From Toxonevra muliebris (taxonomy: Eukaryota; Arthropoda; Insecta; Diptera; Pallopteridae): a DNA stretch of 64,000 nucleotides. This document shows, in pieces, positions 46,509 to 58,416 of this stretch. The DNA lies in assembly GCA_963691655.1 (NCBI GenBank), contig OY829328.1, positions 85,440,400 to 85,504,399 of the forward strand, given 5' to 3'. The first letter of the stretch is position 1. Every line of letters begins with the position of its first letter. Below the pieces are notes generated by a model, which was not told the DNA's origin, did not search any database, and worked only from the letters and a program-made list of their open reading frames with translations. A program made the translations under genes and the position numbers.

Positions 46509-49081
46509 TCGCTTATCTTTAGATCTTGTTTTAAAGCCTCTACTTCGTCTTTTAGAGCTGTCCCGTATAAAGTTGGATATCTACCGAAATTCTGAAGAAA
46601 CTGCTTTTCAGATCAACGTAGAGAGAATCTCAGATCAGCTTTCGGTGATGCACATCAGAGGTAGCATTGTTGAAGATCTCCTCCTAGGTAATTTCATCAC
46701 AATTTCGATTGTGCATGCACTGATTCACATCCCCGAATTCATTTTATTGACTGTTAAGAGGGTTTCAAACCAATACCAACAAAAACCTTTATTGAAATAC
46801 AATGTACAACAAAGAAGAATTCTCAAATCTCTGAAGCAAACAAGTTTATATATCCATGTAAAATAAAAAAGAATTACTCAAGTACTATTTGCTTAACTAA
46901 AATTTTTGTTTTTTTTTTTTGTTTTTGTTTAAGAGCCGAAACACCGAACTATGAGTAAGCGCATAAATATTTAAAATATAAGCACTTAAACTCAAAACCA
47001 AACCAAGCGCACTTCCACAGTCCCAAAAAACAGAAACTCAAATTGAAAACGGGACAAATATTCAATCCAAAAAAAGAAAAACATTTTATAACTGAAAATT
47101 CTCTAAAGCATATAAACAAATAGACACATGGACACACACACACACACACATAAAACGAAGCAGTGCTGAAAAATATTAAGCTTTTAAATAAATAAAATAC
47201 ACAAAAATACAAATTGAAGTCAACTAAAAGCGTTGCAGAAATAGAGGTATGTAGAGAGATATAGTAAAGGGACTCGTAGGTAAGTTACCTATGTACTCAC
47301 ACATATGTAAGTATGTAAGTATGAGTGTAAATTATGTAAATAGAACATTAGAGTGAAATTTTTGGTTTTAAAAAGAACAAGCAGCAAGCAACAAACCAAC
47401 CAGAAGAACATGCCACAAATGAACACACACACACACACACAGACACGAACGAACCAACAAAAATGTGAACGGTTTAAAAGCGATCATCAAAAATGAAAAG
47501 GGTATTTACAGTATAACAACAACAACAACAGCAACAAGAAAACGCAACTTAAACTTAAGCCTTGAATGGAGAAAGAGTAGAAAAGCTTAACCTCAAGGAG
47601 TATAAACGAAAGCGGACAAGTCGCTAAAGAGCTTGAGGAGCAATTTTTGCATATAACCACTGAAACACACACACATAAGCAAAGAAGCACACTGGAGAGT
47701 AGAAGAAAAACACAGGAAGTACTTAGCATTTAAAATGCTCGTAAAAATGCTTGAATAACTTGAAAAACAAAAACTGAAGATGACATTAAACAAAATACTT
47801 ACAGTCACACAATCTTTGTGGTGTAGTGAATGTGTGTGATTTTGAAATCGATATAGCCGCTACTACGCCACATACTTGAATGCTTACATACATTCATACA
47901 TACGTACATTTCCGTTTCCTTTTATTTATTTTTTTTTTTCGATGTTTATTTTTGATGTGGGACACCAAATGGAAGAAAGATAAGCATGCCACCAACAGAA
48001 AACAACACGAGCAACGCGCGATGGCAAAGGAAGAGGCAGTATGTTAAACATGAGATAATAATCTCCGAAAGGCTTATTACGCGTTATGATAATATGCTGT
48101 CAGGGCTTTCCGTAATGCATGTGTAGTTAAGGTAGAAGTCGAAATAACAGGAGCCAGGGCAACAGCAACTATAGAAACAACATGAACAAAACCAAAATAA
48201 CAACAGCAACGATAACAAATTTAACAACAACAACAACAACAACTTGCTTTACATATTTGCTTTGCTTTAGTTTGCCTTATAACCTCGCTCACTCACACTT
48301 TTGTTTTAGCTTATGAAGCCAAAGCTGGTAATCATTGAAATGGACCAACACCGAAATGGCAAAATGATGTTGTTATACGCTGAGATTGGCTTCAGTTTTG
48401 CTTGTTTTTGATTTTTTGTTTCTCCTTGTTCGGATGGCTAGCTGTTTTTCTGCTGCTTACTCGTACTCACCGTTGCCAACGTCATTATTTTCGTTGCTAT
48501 AGAAATCAGTCGCTTTGCTTAACAGCAAGTATTGCCACTTATTGCGACCATCAACGGTAGCCGAAATTCCATTTTCCATTTGCTGATTATGTTGGCATGT
48601 TTGCATTAATGTTTTCACTTTTTTACTACCCTACTCAGGTAAGTGAGCAAAAAAGCTTGGCGTCTATCGGAAAAATATTAGTGAACAGTTGTGCAAATAT
48701 TTCTCAAATGAGTAAAACTGTATTTGTCATCAAAAAGTCATGCACTGCACCTACAAATTCCTAATATTGCTTGTAATATTGCGTACTTTTAGGTGTATAT
48801 TTAATTATGGTATTGTATACTTTTAGCCTTTTGTTTAATTTGGTTATAACTTTCATAAAACTTATTTCAAATGAAAATCACTACTGTATATAGCTAAGCT
48901 TTGGGTATTTACTAGTAAAATCTTTAATCTCTAGAATAAATTTGGTGAATTCCAGTGAACTATTTAGAAGTAAACGATTGCATACAACTGCGAGCAAACG
49001 CAGTGTCGAAAAAAAGAAGGAAGTTGAAATAGTTTTTGCAGTTTTTTTTTAGATTTTGGCAGGTTTAAGTGAAAAAAGAAA
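46509..49081. other. Intergenic DNA, microsatellites only
   Basis: CA runs at 47133-47150 and 47425-47440, CAACAA runs at 47516-47537 and 48223-48242. The 97-codon open frame 46573-46866 has no recognisable motif and no codon-use contrast with its surroundings, so I do not call it. Confidence 0.45.
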
Positions 49082-49489
49082 ATGCCAGAGGCACGCAATC
49101 CAATGGTTAGTTTTGCCTATGCAGTGCAAAATGTCATTGATGGTCCAGTAAGTTGGTTCAAAGAATCAATTGTTGAACCCAATCAAAAGAAATATCCATG
49201 ATATCATCAACAATTTCGACGCGTTCCCACTATCGATCAATGCTATACCGATGATGTTGCTTGCCGTTTCGAAGCAGATCAACAATTCCGTCGTGATCGC
49301 ATGGTAGAAAATGAAATTGTGGCAATTCTGCGTCAGCGTTTTGAGGATTGTACTTGTGGTTAAGTGTAAACCAGTGCTGGACTCATATAATAATATAATA
49401 AAGCGGCTGAGAATTGGTTTATCAAATATGGTGATTTGGGAGCTTATGGTAATGCCAAAACTGCCTATATGAAACAAAAGATTAGCTAA
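49082..49489 (+). pseudogene. Processed pseudogene of complex I subunit PDSW (NDUFB10)
   Basis: An intronless copy of the gene for the NADH:ubiquinone oxidoreductase subunit known as PDSW in Drosophila and NDUFB10 in mammals, an accessory subunit of the mitochondrial inner-membrane complex I. It starts at ATG 49082 with MPEARNPMVSFAYAVQ and continues VIDGPVSWFKESIVEPNQ. Codon 40 is a TGA (49199-49201) where the family has Trp. The frame continues as QQFRRVPTIDQCYTDDV and DQQFRRDRMVENEIVAILRQ to FEDCT, where a deletion removes several residues and shifts the frame. VKCKPVLDSY then follows and, after another shift, AAENWFIKYGDLGAYGNAK and TAYMKQK. The normal C-terminus is missing. Lack of introns and intergenic placement indicate retroposition. 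The functional parent gene is elsewhere. Confidence 0.87.
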
Positions 49490-49559
49490 TTTACTATAAT
49501 TGTTGAATGCACACATGTCCCCACGAACCCATTGCTAAGCGTGTGTGCCAAAAGAAAAT

Positions 49560-49990
49560 ATGAAAACTCAAACGTAATCGCTGGTTCAGTGGGTGAATCG
49601 TGACTGACTCTTAAACTAGCTCTGAAACTTGTATGAAGACTGAATCTCAAACTGGTCCAAAACTGGTTTCGAGACTGGACTTGAAACTGTTTCTAAAATT
49701 AGCTCTGAGGCTGATTTTGAAGCTGATTATGTGGGTGGCTTTGAAACTGATTTTGAGGGTAATTTTTAAACTTAAATTGAGATTGACTCTGAAATTAAAT
49801 CTGAAGCTGAATCTGTGACTGACTCTGAGGTTGACTCTGAAGCTGATTTAATCACAGACCGGTTCGAAGATTGACTCAAAGACTAATTCTGATTTTAACT
49901 CTTAGATGGACTCTGAAACTAATTGTGAGACTGACGGATACCATGACGTGAAACCTAAATCAAAAGTCCCCACTAAGACTGACTTGATGA
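49560..49990 (+). repeat. GACTCTGAAACTG-type cryptic repeat
   Basis: About 430 bp of irregular 6- and 12-bp units such as CTGAAACTG, CTCTGAGGCTG and GATTCTGAAG. Its CTGA core is shared with the TTTTGGTCTGAA tracts at 39640 and 51540. Confidence 0.72.
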
Positions 49991-51539
49991 TCACATGACA
50001 ACGCGTATTTAATTTTCAACATATCTGTACTGCTTCAAAACAATTTTTTTACACATTTTCATTTTATAAACTATCATTAAAATGCACTATCCGGCTAAAA
50101 TATAAATATTTTTTTTTTTTTTCATTTCACTAGTCCCTTGCTGCAAATTAGACACTGTCTTGATTTCAACTCACATTCCTGTAAAAACATTATCCACCCA
50201 CTTTGCTCAGCGTAGATATGCAGATAATGAAGCCATGCAGACTTGAAGCTAGCGAAAACTAAGAAGAAAGAAAATTTTAAATTTGAACAGAGTTTTGTGA
50301 AAGCGTTTTGGGAAATTGCATTATGCACTGCCTTAAAATGCAAGTATTTACATACGTAGTGCAGCTATTTACAAAAGTGAAAAGTGAATGCAAAAACGAA
50401 TGAATATTTAACAAAACAAAATATTTCTATAGAAGCTAAAGCATGCTTTTAGGCGATTACTGGGGAATAATGCAAATAGCTAGAATTGAAGCAAGACAAC
50501 AACGAGGTAAAGTTCTTAACTTATAGTGCATAGAGTGGGCGAATAAATGTTTAAATTTTTTTCCATTACGAGTTTAAGTTTTTAATTAACGAGAAAATAA
50601 AAAAAATATAAAACTATTTATCATTTTTTCACATCAAAGAAACCTAATGCTATATAATTCGAAACATTAAAGTCTTTGACTGTGTTTAGATACTCTTTGA
50701 CTTTATCTTTTGATGTGATGCAAAAAACGAAAAGAAAAAGATAACAAAACTTGAAGAAAAAAAAGCACAAGTTAATTTCAAGATATTTCAGTAGCAGTAA
50801 CAGAAACATTTTCATAATTAAGTATCTGAACATTTAGCTTATGCCAGAGCAGACCACACCTCATCCAGTCCACATTGCATCACACTGCACTCTATGCTGC
50901 AACACTATGCTACACCGCAAAACTGACCGCCATCACTTCAACCATGACCAGCCGAAGCAGCAGTAGTTGCAGCCTCAAAAGTAGAAGAAGAAATTTGCAA
51001 GCACCTGTTATATGTATACAGATATATGTATATTTGTGTGTATGTGTAAATTATGCAAAAAACCTATACAAAAACAGACAAGTCAAAATGCCAAGAGTTT
51101 CAAAAACCCAAAGTAGTTTTAACCTTCTTCTCCCCAAAACACAAAACAAAATTGTAAGACAAGCAGACACAACAGACATATGTAGCTAGAAAGACATCAG
51201 CAAAGATAGACAGATATACAGACAGACAAATAGTCAGGAGGAGAGTCAAAACAGAGCTACAGCTAGTTGTACAATTACTATGGTGTCGTAACTTTTGAAG
51301 CTGCTGATGGCACACAAACACACACACACACATAACTACATGTAGTTGCATTGGCGGAGACAGCGGGGAGGTGGCGGGACGGGAAGAAGTTTGAGCCCCT
51401 CCCAAAAATGTGTACATTTAACCATATGCACCTGGACTGCTATAGATCTGAAATTCTGGGGACAGTTTATGAATGTGAAAGAGACCTTGATAATATTTTT
51501 AATCATTTCATTTTACAGTCTTTCTTTTGGTGTGAATTA
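49991..51539. other. Intergenic DNA, no supported gene
   Basis: AT-rich. The 104-codon open frame 50875-51189 starts in a comparatively GC-rich patch but resolves into CATCAC and GTGT simple sequence. A CA run lies at 51314-51330. Confidence 0.45.
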
Positions 51540-52770
51540 AAATCTGAGTTTCGATATGGGTTTTGATTCTGGTTCAGGTTTGATTTTTGTCTGAATTTTG
51601 ATCTGAGTTTTGTCCTGAGCTTTGATCAAATTTTTGGTGAGTAATATTGGACTGAATTTTGGTCAAAATTTTGATTTAAATATGGGTCTGAATTTAGGAT
51701 GATTTTGGATACTGGGTCTGACTGCTGGCCTGAGTTTTATTTTGCGTTTGGCTTGGGTCCGAATTTCCTATATATAAAAGCCAGAATTGTGGGTTGTTTT
51801 TGGTTTGACTTTTAGCTTCTTTAGGACTAATTTTGGGCCTAAATTTTGCTCTAAGTTTAATTTGATTATGGGTCTGAATTTTGGTCTGATTCTGGATCCA
51901 ACTGCTGGCCTTAGTTTTGCTCTGATTTTAAATCTGAATTTTGGGTCTGACTGCCCTGAGTTTCAGTCTGAGTTTCGGTATGATTTGGATCTGAATTTTG
52001 GTTTGATTTTAGGTCTGGATTTTGGTCTGATATTGAATCTGAATATTGGTCAGAGTTTTGGGTTTAACTGTTGGCCTAAGTTTCGATCTTTTTTATCTGA
52101 ATAAGATTCTAAACTGACTGGGTTGAGCTTTGGTTTGATTTTTTGTCTGATTTTGGGTCTGAGTTTCATATAATAAAGGCCCGAATTTTGCACCGTTTTC
52201 AGTTTGATTGTTAGCCTGTCTTGGTCTAATTTGGGGACTCAGTTTTGTATTAAATTTAGCTTGATTTAGGGTCTGAATTTGGTCTGATTCTGGATTTAAA
52301 TACTGGTCTGAGTTTTTCTCTGATTTTAGGTCTAAATTTTGGGTCTGACTGGCCTGAGTTTCAGTTTGATTTTGCGTCTGATTTTGGGCCCGAATGACGG
52401 ATAAGATAGGTCTCAATATTGAGTCTGAATTTTGATCTAAGTTTCGGTACGACTTCGATCTGAATATTTGCTTGATTTTAAGTCTTGATTTTGACTCTGA
52501 CTGGCCTTACTTTTGGTCTGAATTTTGCGTCTAACTGTTGACTTAAGTTTTGATCATTTCGAACTGATTTTGATTCCAAATTTTAGTCTAAGTTTTGGTT
52601 TGAATTTGATGTGAATTTTGAGCTGACATTCAGTTTAATTTTGGTCCGATTTAGACTCTGGATTTGGTCCAAGTTTGATGTAAAATTTGGGCTGATTTTA
52701 GTCAGAATTTCGGTCTACATTTTAACCTGTATTTTGTTCTGTATTTTAGTCTGATTTAGACCATCACCAC
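51540..52770 (+). repeat. TTTTGGTCTGAA cryptic minisatellite, locus 2
   Basis: About 1.2 kb of imperfect units centred on TTTTGGTCTGA(A/T)TTT, similar to 39640-40560. A higher-order theme, ACTG(C/T)TGGCCTGAGTTT with GGGTCTGACT, recurs at about 51710, 51900, 51945 and 52345, suggesting longer nested duplications. The Asn/Gln/Thr-rich minus frame 52093-52416 and the Phe/Gly/Leu-rich + frame 51787-52104 come from the unit and are not genes. Confidence 0.8.
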
Positions 52771-54724
52771 TTTTGATATGTTGTAGATAATCTATAAATA
52801 TTGCTTCGGATATTAGCTATTTATTAAACAGATAACGCCAGTTATTGCATTTTTTTAAATTTTTTAAATATTTTTGAGATTCCAATTTTATTGGTTATTT
52901 GCAGCCCTCCTTTCCTACAAGTTAATATCCTAGCCGCCACTGTGTAGATGCATCCACATTCATACACGTACACACAATACACGTATATCATACATTGCAG
53001 GCGGTCTGTAATTAAGTGCATACTCATGTTCCTGCTCTTCTTATATTTGCCAGCAACTGACGCTTAAGCGTTGTGCTGAAGCATCGTGGTTGAAGCTTCA
53101 TGGTTGCATGAGGCTCATGTTGGACTCAAAAGCAACGCATCACATCACATCCGAGAGCATGCACCAAAAACCAGTCTCATTGCCTGGCTGCTGCTGTACA
53201 TCAGTTCGCAGTGAGTTCCTCTTTCCATCTGTCTGTCTGCCTGCCTGCCTGCCTTTGTATCTGCCTGTCTATCTATCTATCTATCATTGTGTGATGTGCG
53301 CCTCAAGTCTGATAAAACATTTCATATGATTTGCATATATACGACAAGCGACTTATATCTGAGCATTTGAGTATCTAAATGTGTTGCTCTTGCAGCCGCA
53401 TAAAATGCGTTTTGCCACCATCATCCTCATTTTGAAATGTTGGCTAAATTTGCTACAAAGTTTCACGTTTGCGGCACATTTGGTGTTTCTTATTGCTATT
53501 GCAATATGCAACAATTTAGCATTTCATTTCGTTTGTGCTTGTGTGACTTTAAAAAGTTAGCAATTACAATTAACTACCTACTAAGCTGCATTTGTTAATG
53601 AAAAGGAAATTAACATTTATAACCTGAAATGGTGCTTAGAAAATTCATACGGAAAAACGTAAGTAACTAGTATATTTAATTGTAAATATAGTAATATAAA
53701 TATGTAAGTATGGAGATAAAAGTATGCACCAATAAAAATTAGAAGTGGTTAGCTGGCGAATATGATATCTTGCTAACAGCATTTTGAAGCTGCGTAAATT
53801 GCTCCTGAGAGTCTTACATCTAACCAATAAACAAAAATACCAACGAAAAAATAAGAAATGCTTTATTTATAAATTGTTTTGAAAAATATACAATAATATA
53901 GTTAAGAAAAACAAAAAGTGAGAATAAAAATGAAAAGTAAAGTTGATACCCAATTTCCTAGAAATATATAGTAACATCCATAAAAGGTTCGTATGTAGTT
54001 TATATTTCTATAAGCCCACAGCCCACAGCCCACCTCACAAGTCTACGTTACTTTGTATGAAAACTATCTCTTCTGCCAACTATTCACACGCTATCCTCTC
54101 AATACTCAGCAACAGAGAAATACACAAATTTCCTTTAACCTGCATTCTTAGCATTATATTCCTACCTTAAGTATGGTAGGTAGGTAGTAAAGTATTTGTG
54201 TGTCACTAGGAACAAAAACACAAGCATATATAAATTTTTATATATATGTTAATATATATGTGTATATTTTGTTTGTACCGCTTATGTGCATATGTTTTTT
54301 GTTTGACTATATGCTTTGTGTCACTATCGAAAAATCCAATTTCACAACATGCCACTTAAGCCACAATGTGCTGCCGCTTATGTTTTCATTTCACTCTTCA
54401 CTTCTCTGGTGTGCTTGTCGTTGTCGTATATGTATATTTGAATATCTACTATTTACATATGTGACTATTTTGTATACTACATGAGTAAGGATATGCGCTA
54501 TGTTATGTGTGTATTTGTATATTGTACCTACGTGTGTTTCTACTTAACACTATTTGTATAACGTTAAAATAAAACAGGATATGTCAGGCTATTGAAGACC
54601 ATTCACTATTTGCATACGAAAACATTCCAAAAACATGTAAAAATACCACAACACAACAGCAACAAGAATCAAAAAAAAAAAAAAAAAAAAAAAAACGCTA
54701 GTTGATACACACTTTGAGGCGTTC
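52771..54724. other. Intergenic DNA, microsatellites only
   Basis: TGCC/TATC-type runs at 53230-53285 and a 25-bp poly-A at 54671-54695. No gene is seen. Confidence 0.45.
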
Positions 54725-54732
54725 GTTCGTTC

Positions 54733-55911
54733 CCAACGGGAAAGGAAGCGCTCCAAAAGCGTTTTTTTTTACCTACAATGGAGCGCTCCTCTGCCAGCAC
54801 TAAACGCTTTCTCTTTATAGTACAGCTCATTTACTTTTTACATTGCATGTCGCTGACAACAAGCTTCCTGGAAGCGCTAAAAGGTGCTCATAGGAAACGC
54901 AAAAGGAGCACTTTTGGAAAACCTTTTGGGAAGAACCATTTTGTGAGCTCATTCATTTTTTTATTAACTATATATACTACAAATACTATTTTTTTAGGTA
55001 ATGTATAGTATAACAGACTTAAGGAACATATGACAGGCTGAGAGGAAAAGCGGGCTAAAATTTATATAAGAGCAAAAGCGAAATAATTTAGAGTGTCAGT
55101 GCAAGAATGGCATAAGTAATACGGTTTAGAGTGAAAATGAAACGCCATAAAAGTAAGAACAAAAATGGTATAACAATTCTTTCAGAGTAAGAACAGCTTA
55201 CTTTTTTATTCCGTTTTCGCTCTGAACATATTTCGTTTCACTTTTGCTCTGAACATATTTCGTTTTGCTTTTGCTCTTAAGTAAAATTATTCCACTTTTT
55301 TCTGAACGTAGAAGTTATACCACTTTTCCTCTCATATATATGTAGTCATCACAACAACAGTGTATACAGAGACGGGCAAATCAGACGGTTGGTTTGGAAA
55401 CCTCAACGATTCCTCATCAGTGATCTTAGTGATAGTTCTTAATCTTTCAATATCCTGTATAAGTTACTGATATTTGAAATCGTAACCCAGAATTGTAGAT
55501 TCGATTCCAAATATCTACACTGAATAGAGATATTGAAAGAAAACTACCACTTATTTTAATTTATTATATTTACATATAGTACATATATGCAAATATAAAA
55601 AAAAAATAAAATCCAAAATTATGCCTCACTAAACATTGCTGTTTGGTGAAACACAAAAATGTATCAATACCAAATCAACTTATATTTACTTTCATATTAA
55701 CCATATGAGAATTATAAAGTACAAAAATCATTCAATATTTTTTCCTATTCGTTTGAGTTCTTCTCTTAACCTTCATTGGAAGTACTCTTTTGCATACTTG
55801 AAAACGTTTTCTGGAAACTCAATGTCAGCGATTGCTACTAGCTTCCAAGGGAGCACAAAGAGAGTACTCTCAAAGGGCTTTTTTGGGTAGCGCTCCAAAT
55901 TTTCCCGTTGG
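54733..55911. mobile_element. 1.18-kb DNA transposon with 8-bp duplication
   Basis: The termini CCAACGGGAAAGGAAGCGCT (left) and, inverted, CCAACGGGAAAATTTGGAGC (right) begin with a 12-base match. GTTCGTTC at 54725-54732 and 55912-55919 is an exact 8-bp duplication, though it lies in a GTTC-repeat context, which weakens the inference. The inside ends carry GGAGCGCT, AGAGCAC and AGTACTC words in both orientations. The interior holds a MITE copy (55039-55334). A terminal-like fragment, AGAGCACTTTTGGAGC plus CTTCCCATTGGG, also occurs at 60713-60746. The superfamily (hAT or P type by duplication length) is undecided. Confidence 0.68.
55039..55334. mobile_element. MITE with TGAGAGGAAAAG ends, copy 1
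   Basis: A 296-bp unit starting TGAGAGGAAAAGCGG and ending with the inverse of TGAGAGGAAAAGTGG. It contains tandem words TTTCGCTCTGAACAT and TTTTGCTCTGAACAT near the right side. About 90 percent identical by eye, same orientation, to 58417-58683. No coding capacity. Nested in the 54733-55911 element. Confidence 0.75.
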
Positions 55912-55919
55912 GTTCGTTC

Positions 55920-56080
55920 GCTCGCTCGCGCATACATAAATATATACGCATACATATACGTCGTGTGTATGTATGTATAATTGTATGTGCTAAGGTGTGC
56001 TATTCGCAAATAAGTGCACACTTATAAACAAATTGAGTATGGTATTATAAATTTGCGTAATTATGTATACACACACATAT

Positions 56081-56120
<40 letters not shown>

Positions 56121-56864
56121 TAGAGATGTGTGTGTATATGCATGCGAATATAGGTAACGTGTTTGTTTGTATTAGCATATATGTATGTGTTCTCGCCTGT
56201 TGTGTTTATGCATGAAAATCGATCACTAAAAAGGTAGAAAATTATGTATTATTATAATAATAATAATAATAATAATAATAAACACACTCACACATCCACA
56301 CACATAGGATAAATTCAAATTACTTCAAAAATTTCAAAATAAAGTTCTGATGTGGAAATTTCTCTCTCACCCATTCTCTCTCTACGTGCGTATATATATT
56401 TATATGCAAATTATTTGTTTACTTATATATGTATATAATCATGTAGTTTACTTTTACCCAACTGAGAAAATTTGAAGCTGTTTTCAATGAAACAACTTAC
56501 TCAGCAATCATTCGAACTAGCCCTTACGAACGTATTAATGGTGAAAGAAAGTGAAAATGGAAATCAACACCGAATGATCCAAGATGAATGGCGGAATCGT
56601 TGCAGATTTATATGTACTCAAAGTATTTAATCCACATCCATATCTCGCCAAAAACGCAAGTGAAATGATTTCAAGTTGTAACCTTCTACTATTCGAATTA
56701 CAGTGAATGAAAGTGTTGGTGCAAGTTTGCAAGCCAACGAAAAAATCCTCGTTCTAAAAGGCCTGAACAGGTGAGTGATCAGCGCCTAAAATCCACAATA
56801 AAGAGAAATCACATAGTAACAATGAGAGAACTTATTTCTGATCTCTTAGTAAACTACTAAACCA
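55920..56864. other. Intergenic DNA, microsatellites
   Basis: (AT)n at about 56086-56117, (AAT)n at about 56249-56281 and CATA-type runs near 55932-55975. No gene is seen. Confidence 0.5.
56249..56281. repeat. (AAT)n microsatellite
   Basis: About ten AAT units between an (AT)n and a CA-rich patch. Confidence 0.9.
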
Positions 56865-56868
56865 TTAA

Positions 56869-57470
56869 CCCTTTCAGAGCCGTAAGAAAACCAGAAGGGA
56901 TATCGCAAAATCGGACCCGAATTCGTATTCTCTGACCCCAATTTCTTGTTACAATTTTTCATCAAAACAGAAGTTTTATGCATCTGAAACCTTAACCTTT
57001 CATGGGTTACCGGTGACCCTGTGGCTCTCAATAGGAATTTCTTAACAGTTTTATTGGTACACTTTTATTAGTTATTTTTATAAAGACAAAGACAACGTCT
57101 TTTTCTATTAATTTTTTACTTAACCCTTCATTGACCATTAGGAAACTAGAAACGATAGAGCATCGAATTTATTAACCGGATCCAGATTTTATCTTTGCTG
57201 ACCCCTATTTCAATGTAAAAAGGTCTTAAAATTTTTCCATTAAAAAACCGGTGACCCATAATTTCCAAAAAAAATTAAAAAAATAAAATTTTTTTGTTTG
57301 TTTTAGTCACTCTGGTGCCGTAAATTGGGTTAAAATTTTAAGATTTTGTTTAATAATAACAAAAGCTCAATTAATTTTCTTTTCAATGAATATAAATTTA
57401 CTAAAATCAGTTCAATAGCTTCTGAAAAAACCGAGTTTTTGGTCACTGGTGAGCAATGGTAACGAAAGGG
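56869..57470 (+). mobile_element. MITE-like unit with CCCTTTC ends and TTAA-like flank
   Basis: Left end TTAA|CCCTTTCAGAG (56865-56879) and right end ACGAAAGGG|TTAG (57462-57474) give inverted CCCTTTC termini with TTAA/TTAG flanks. Internally, two diverged halves repeat (for example CTCTGACCCCAATTTC at about 56930 and GCTGACCCCTATTTC at about 57199; CCGGTGACCC at 57010 and 57248). It is homologous to the split copy at 7230-8270 on the other strand. No protein is encoded. Confidence 0.62.
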
Positions 57471-57474
57471 TTAG

Positions 57475-58226
57475 TCCTCACCTGGTAAACCCTGGAAAAG
57501 TCATAAAAATAAAGGGTAAAAAGGTACCGTGTTTAAATTTTCAAACAGTAATCTTTAGAAAAAATTAAAACTGAAAAATTATGCCTGCAGCACTCTTTTG
57601 TTTTACCACTGTCAACAGCGGGATCTGAACTAGATCATGAAAGGCGATTAACAATGGATTATATATAACAACATTATGCAACGTCACTAATGCTTTATCG
57701 AATTTATTACCCGTACCTAAATTCAATTAGTTTTAATATCTCCAGTACTTTATTGATAATAAAAAATTTCGAGATTCAAAACTTTTTCGCATCCCAGCCT
57801 AAGATCAAAAGAAAAACGGCATTGTAAAGTTACCGGTTAGGTAAAAAAAAAGCCAAATAATAAACAATAAAGAAATCATATAGTAAGGGAGTGTTCCCGG
57901 GTATGAGACAGGTTTTGTTTTTGAGCCAAAAATTTTCACTGGTTAAACTAAATCGGATGTTTTATATACTGTCGGAAAGGTGGTGATTTTCATGCAATTT
58001 TTATCTGAAGAAAGTATAATGATTCCATTGACACCCAAAATTGTATGACCAATTTCTTGAGGATGTGTATTTTTGCCAAAAAAAAATTTGTACCCGGGTA
58101 TGAGACACCTACAAAAATCCACTAAAAATTTAAAAACTTTAAGTAAAAACTCAATAACTATCTATAAACATAAATTTATTTATTTTGTTGTCTTTCAGTG
58201 GCTAAGATAAAAAAAGATGGTAGTTT
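57475..58226. other. Intergenic DNA with a repeated CCCGGGTATGAGACA word
   Basis: CCCGGGTATGAGACA occurs at about 57896 and 58093 in the same orientation, 197 bp apart. Nothing else is recognised. Confidence 0.45.
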
Positions 58227-58410
58227 TTATTCATCATCTTCCTTTAAGTCATCGTTTTCTCCATCCAAATCGCTATCGCAATGTTTGCACACTTTAAATG
58301 AACAGGCCACTTGCATGTGATTCATTGCATGGACGATTTTATTTTTTGAAGTAAGGTAAGCGTATGAAGAATTTCTGAAAAATTCGGGAAAAAAAGGTCT
58401 AGAATAATTG
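58227..58410 (-). pseudogene. Possible exon or ORF fragment, unknown protein
   Basis: On the minus strand an open stretch reads SRPFFPEFFRNSSYAYLTSK onward, with a C-x2-C in VCKHCDSD and an acidic end (DGENDDLKEDDE) at a stop (58227-58229). A MITE lies immediately upstream (58417-58683). Further upstream, 58690-58800 minus has another open piece, DRYVIFYIGPSVILYK. It may be a MITE-interrupted gene relic or transposon ORF. I do not recognise the family, and chance is possible. Confidence 0.35.
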
Positions 58411-58416
58411 ACAGGC

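Noticed and set aside
46573..46866. 97-codon + strand frame
   Set aside because: No motif, no splice context and no similarity to the adjacent LINE relic by eye. Chance is more likely.
51787..52416. Open frames with repeated NFGL or QNQT words
   Set aside because: Direct translation of the TTTTGGTCTGAA repeat on either strand, with no independent coding evidence.
52606..54490. CRISPR-like or operon-like structure
   Set aside because: The repeats here are simple microsatellites. Nothing in the window has direct repeats with unique spacers, and the genome is clearly eukaryotic.
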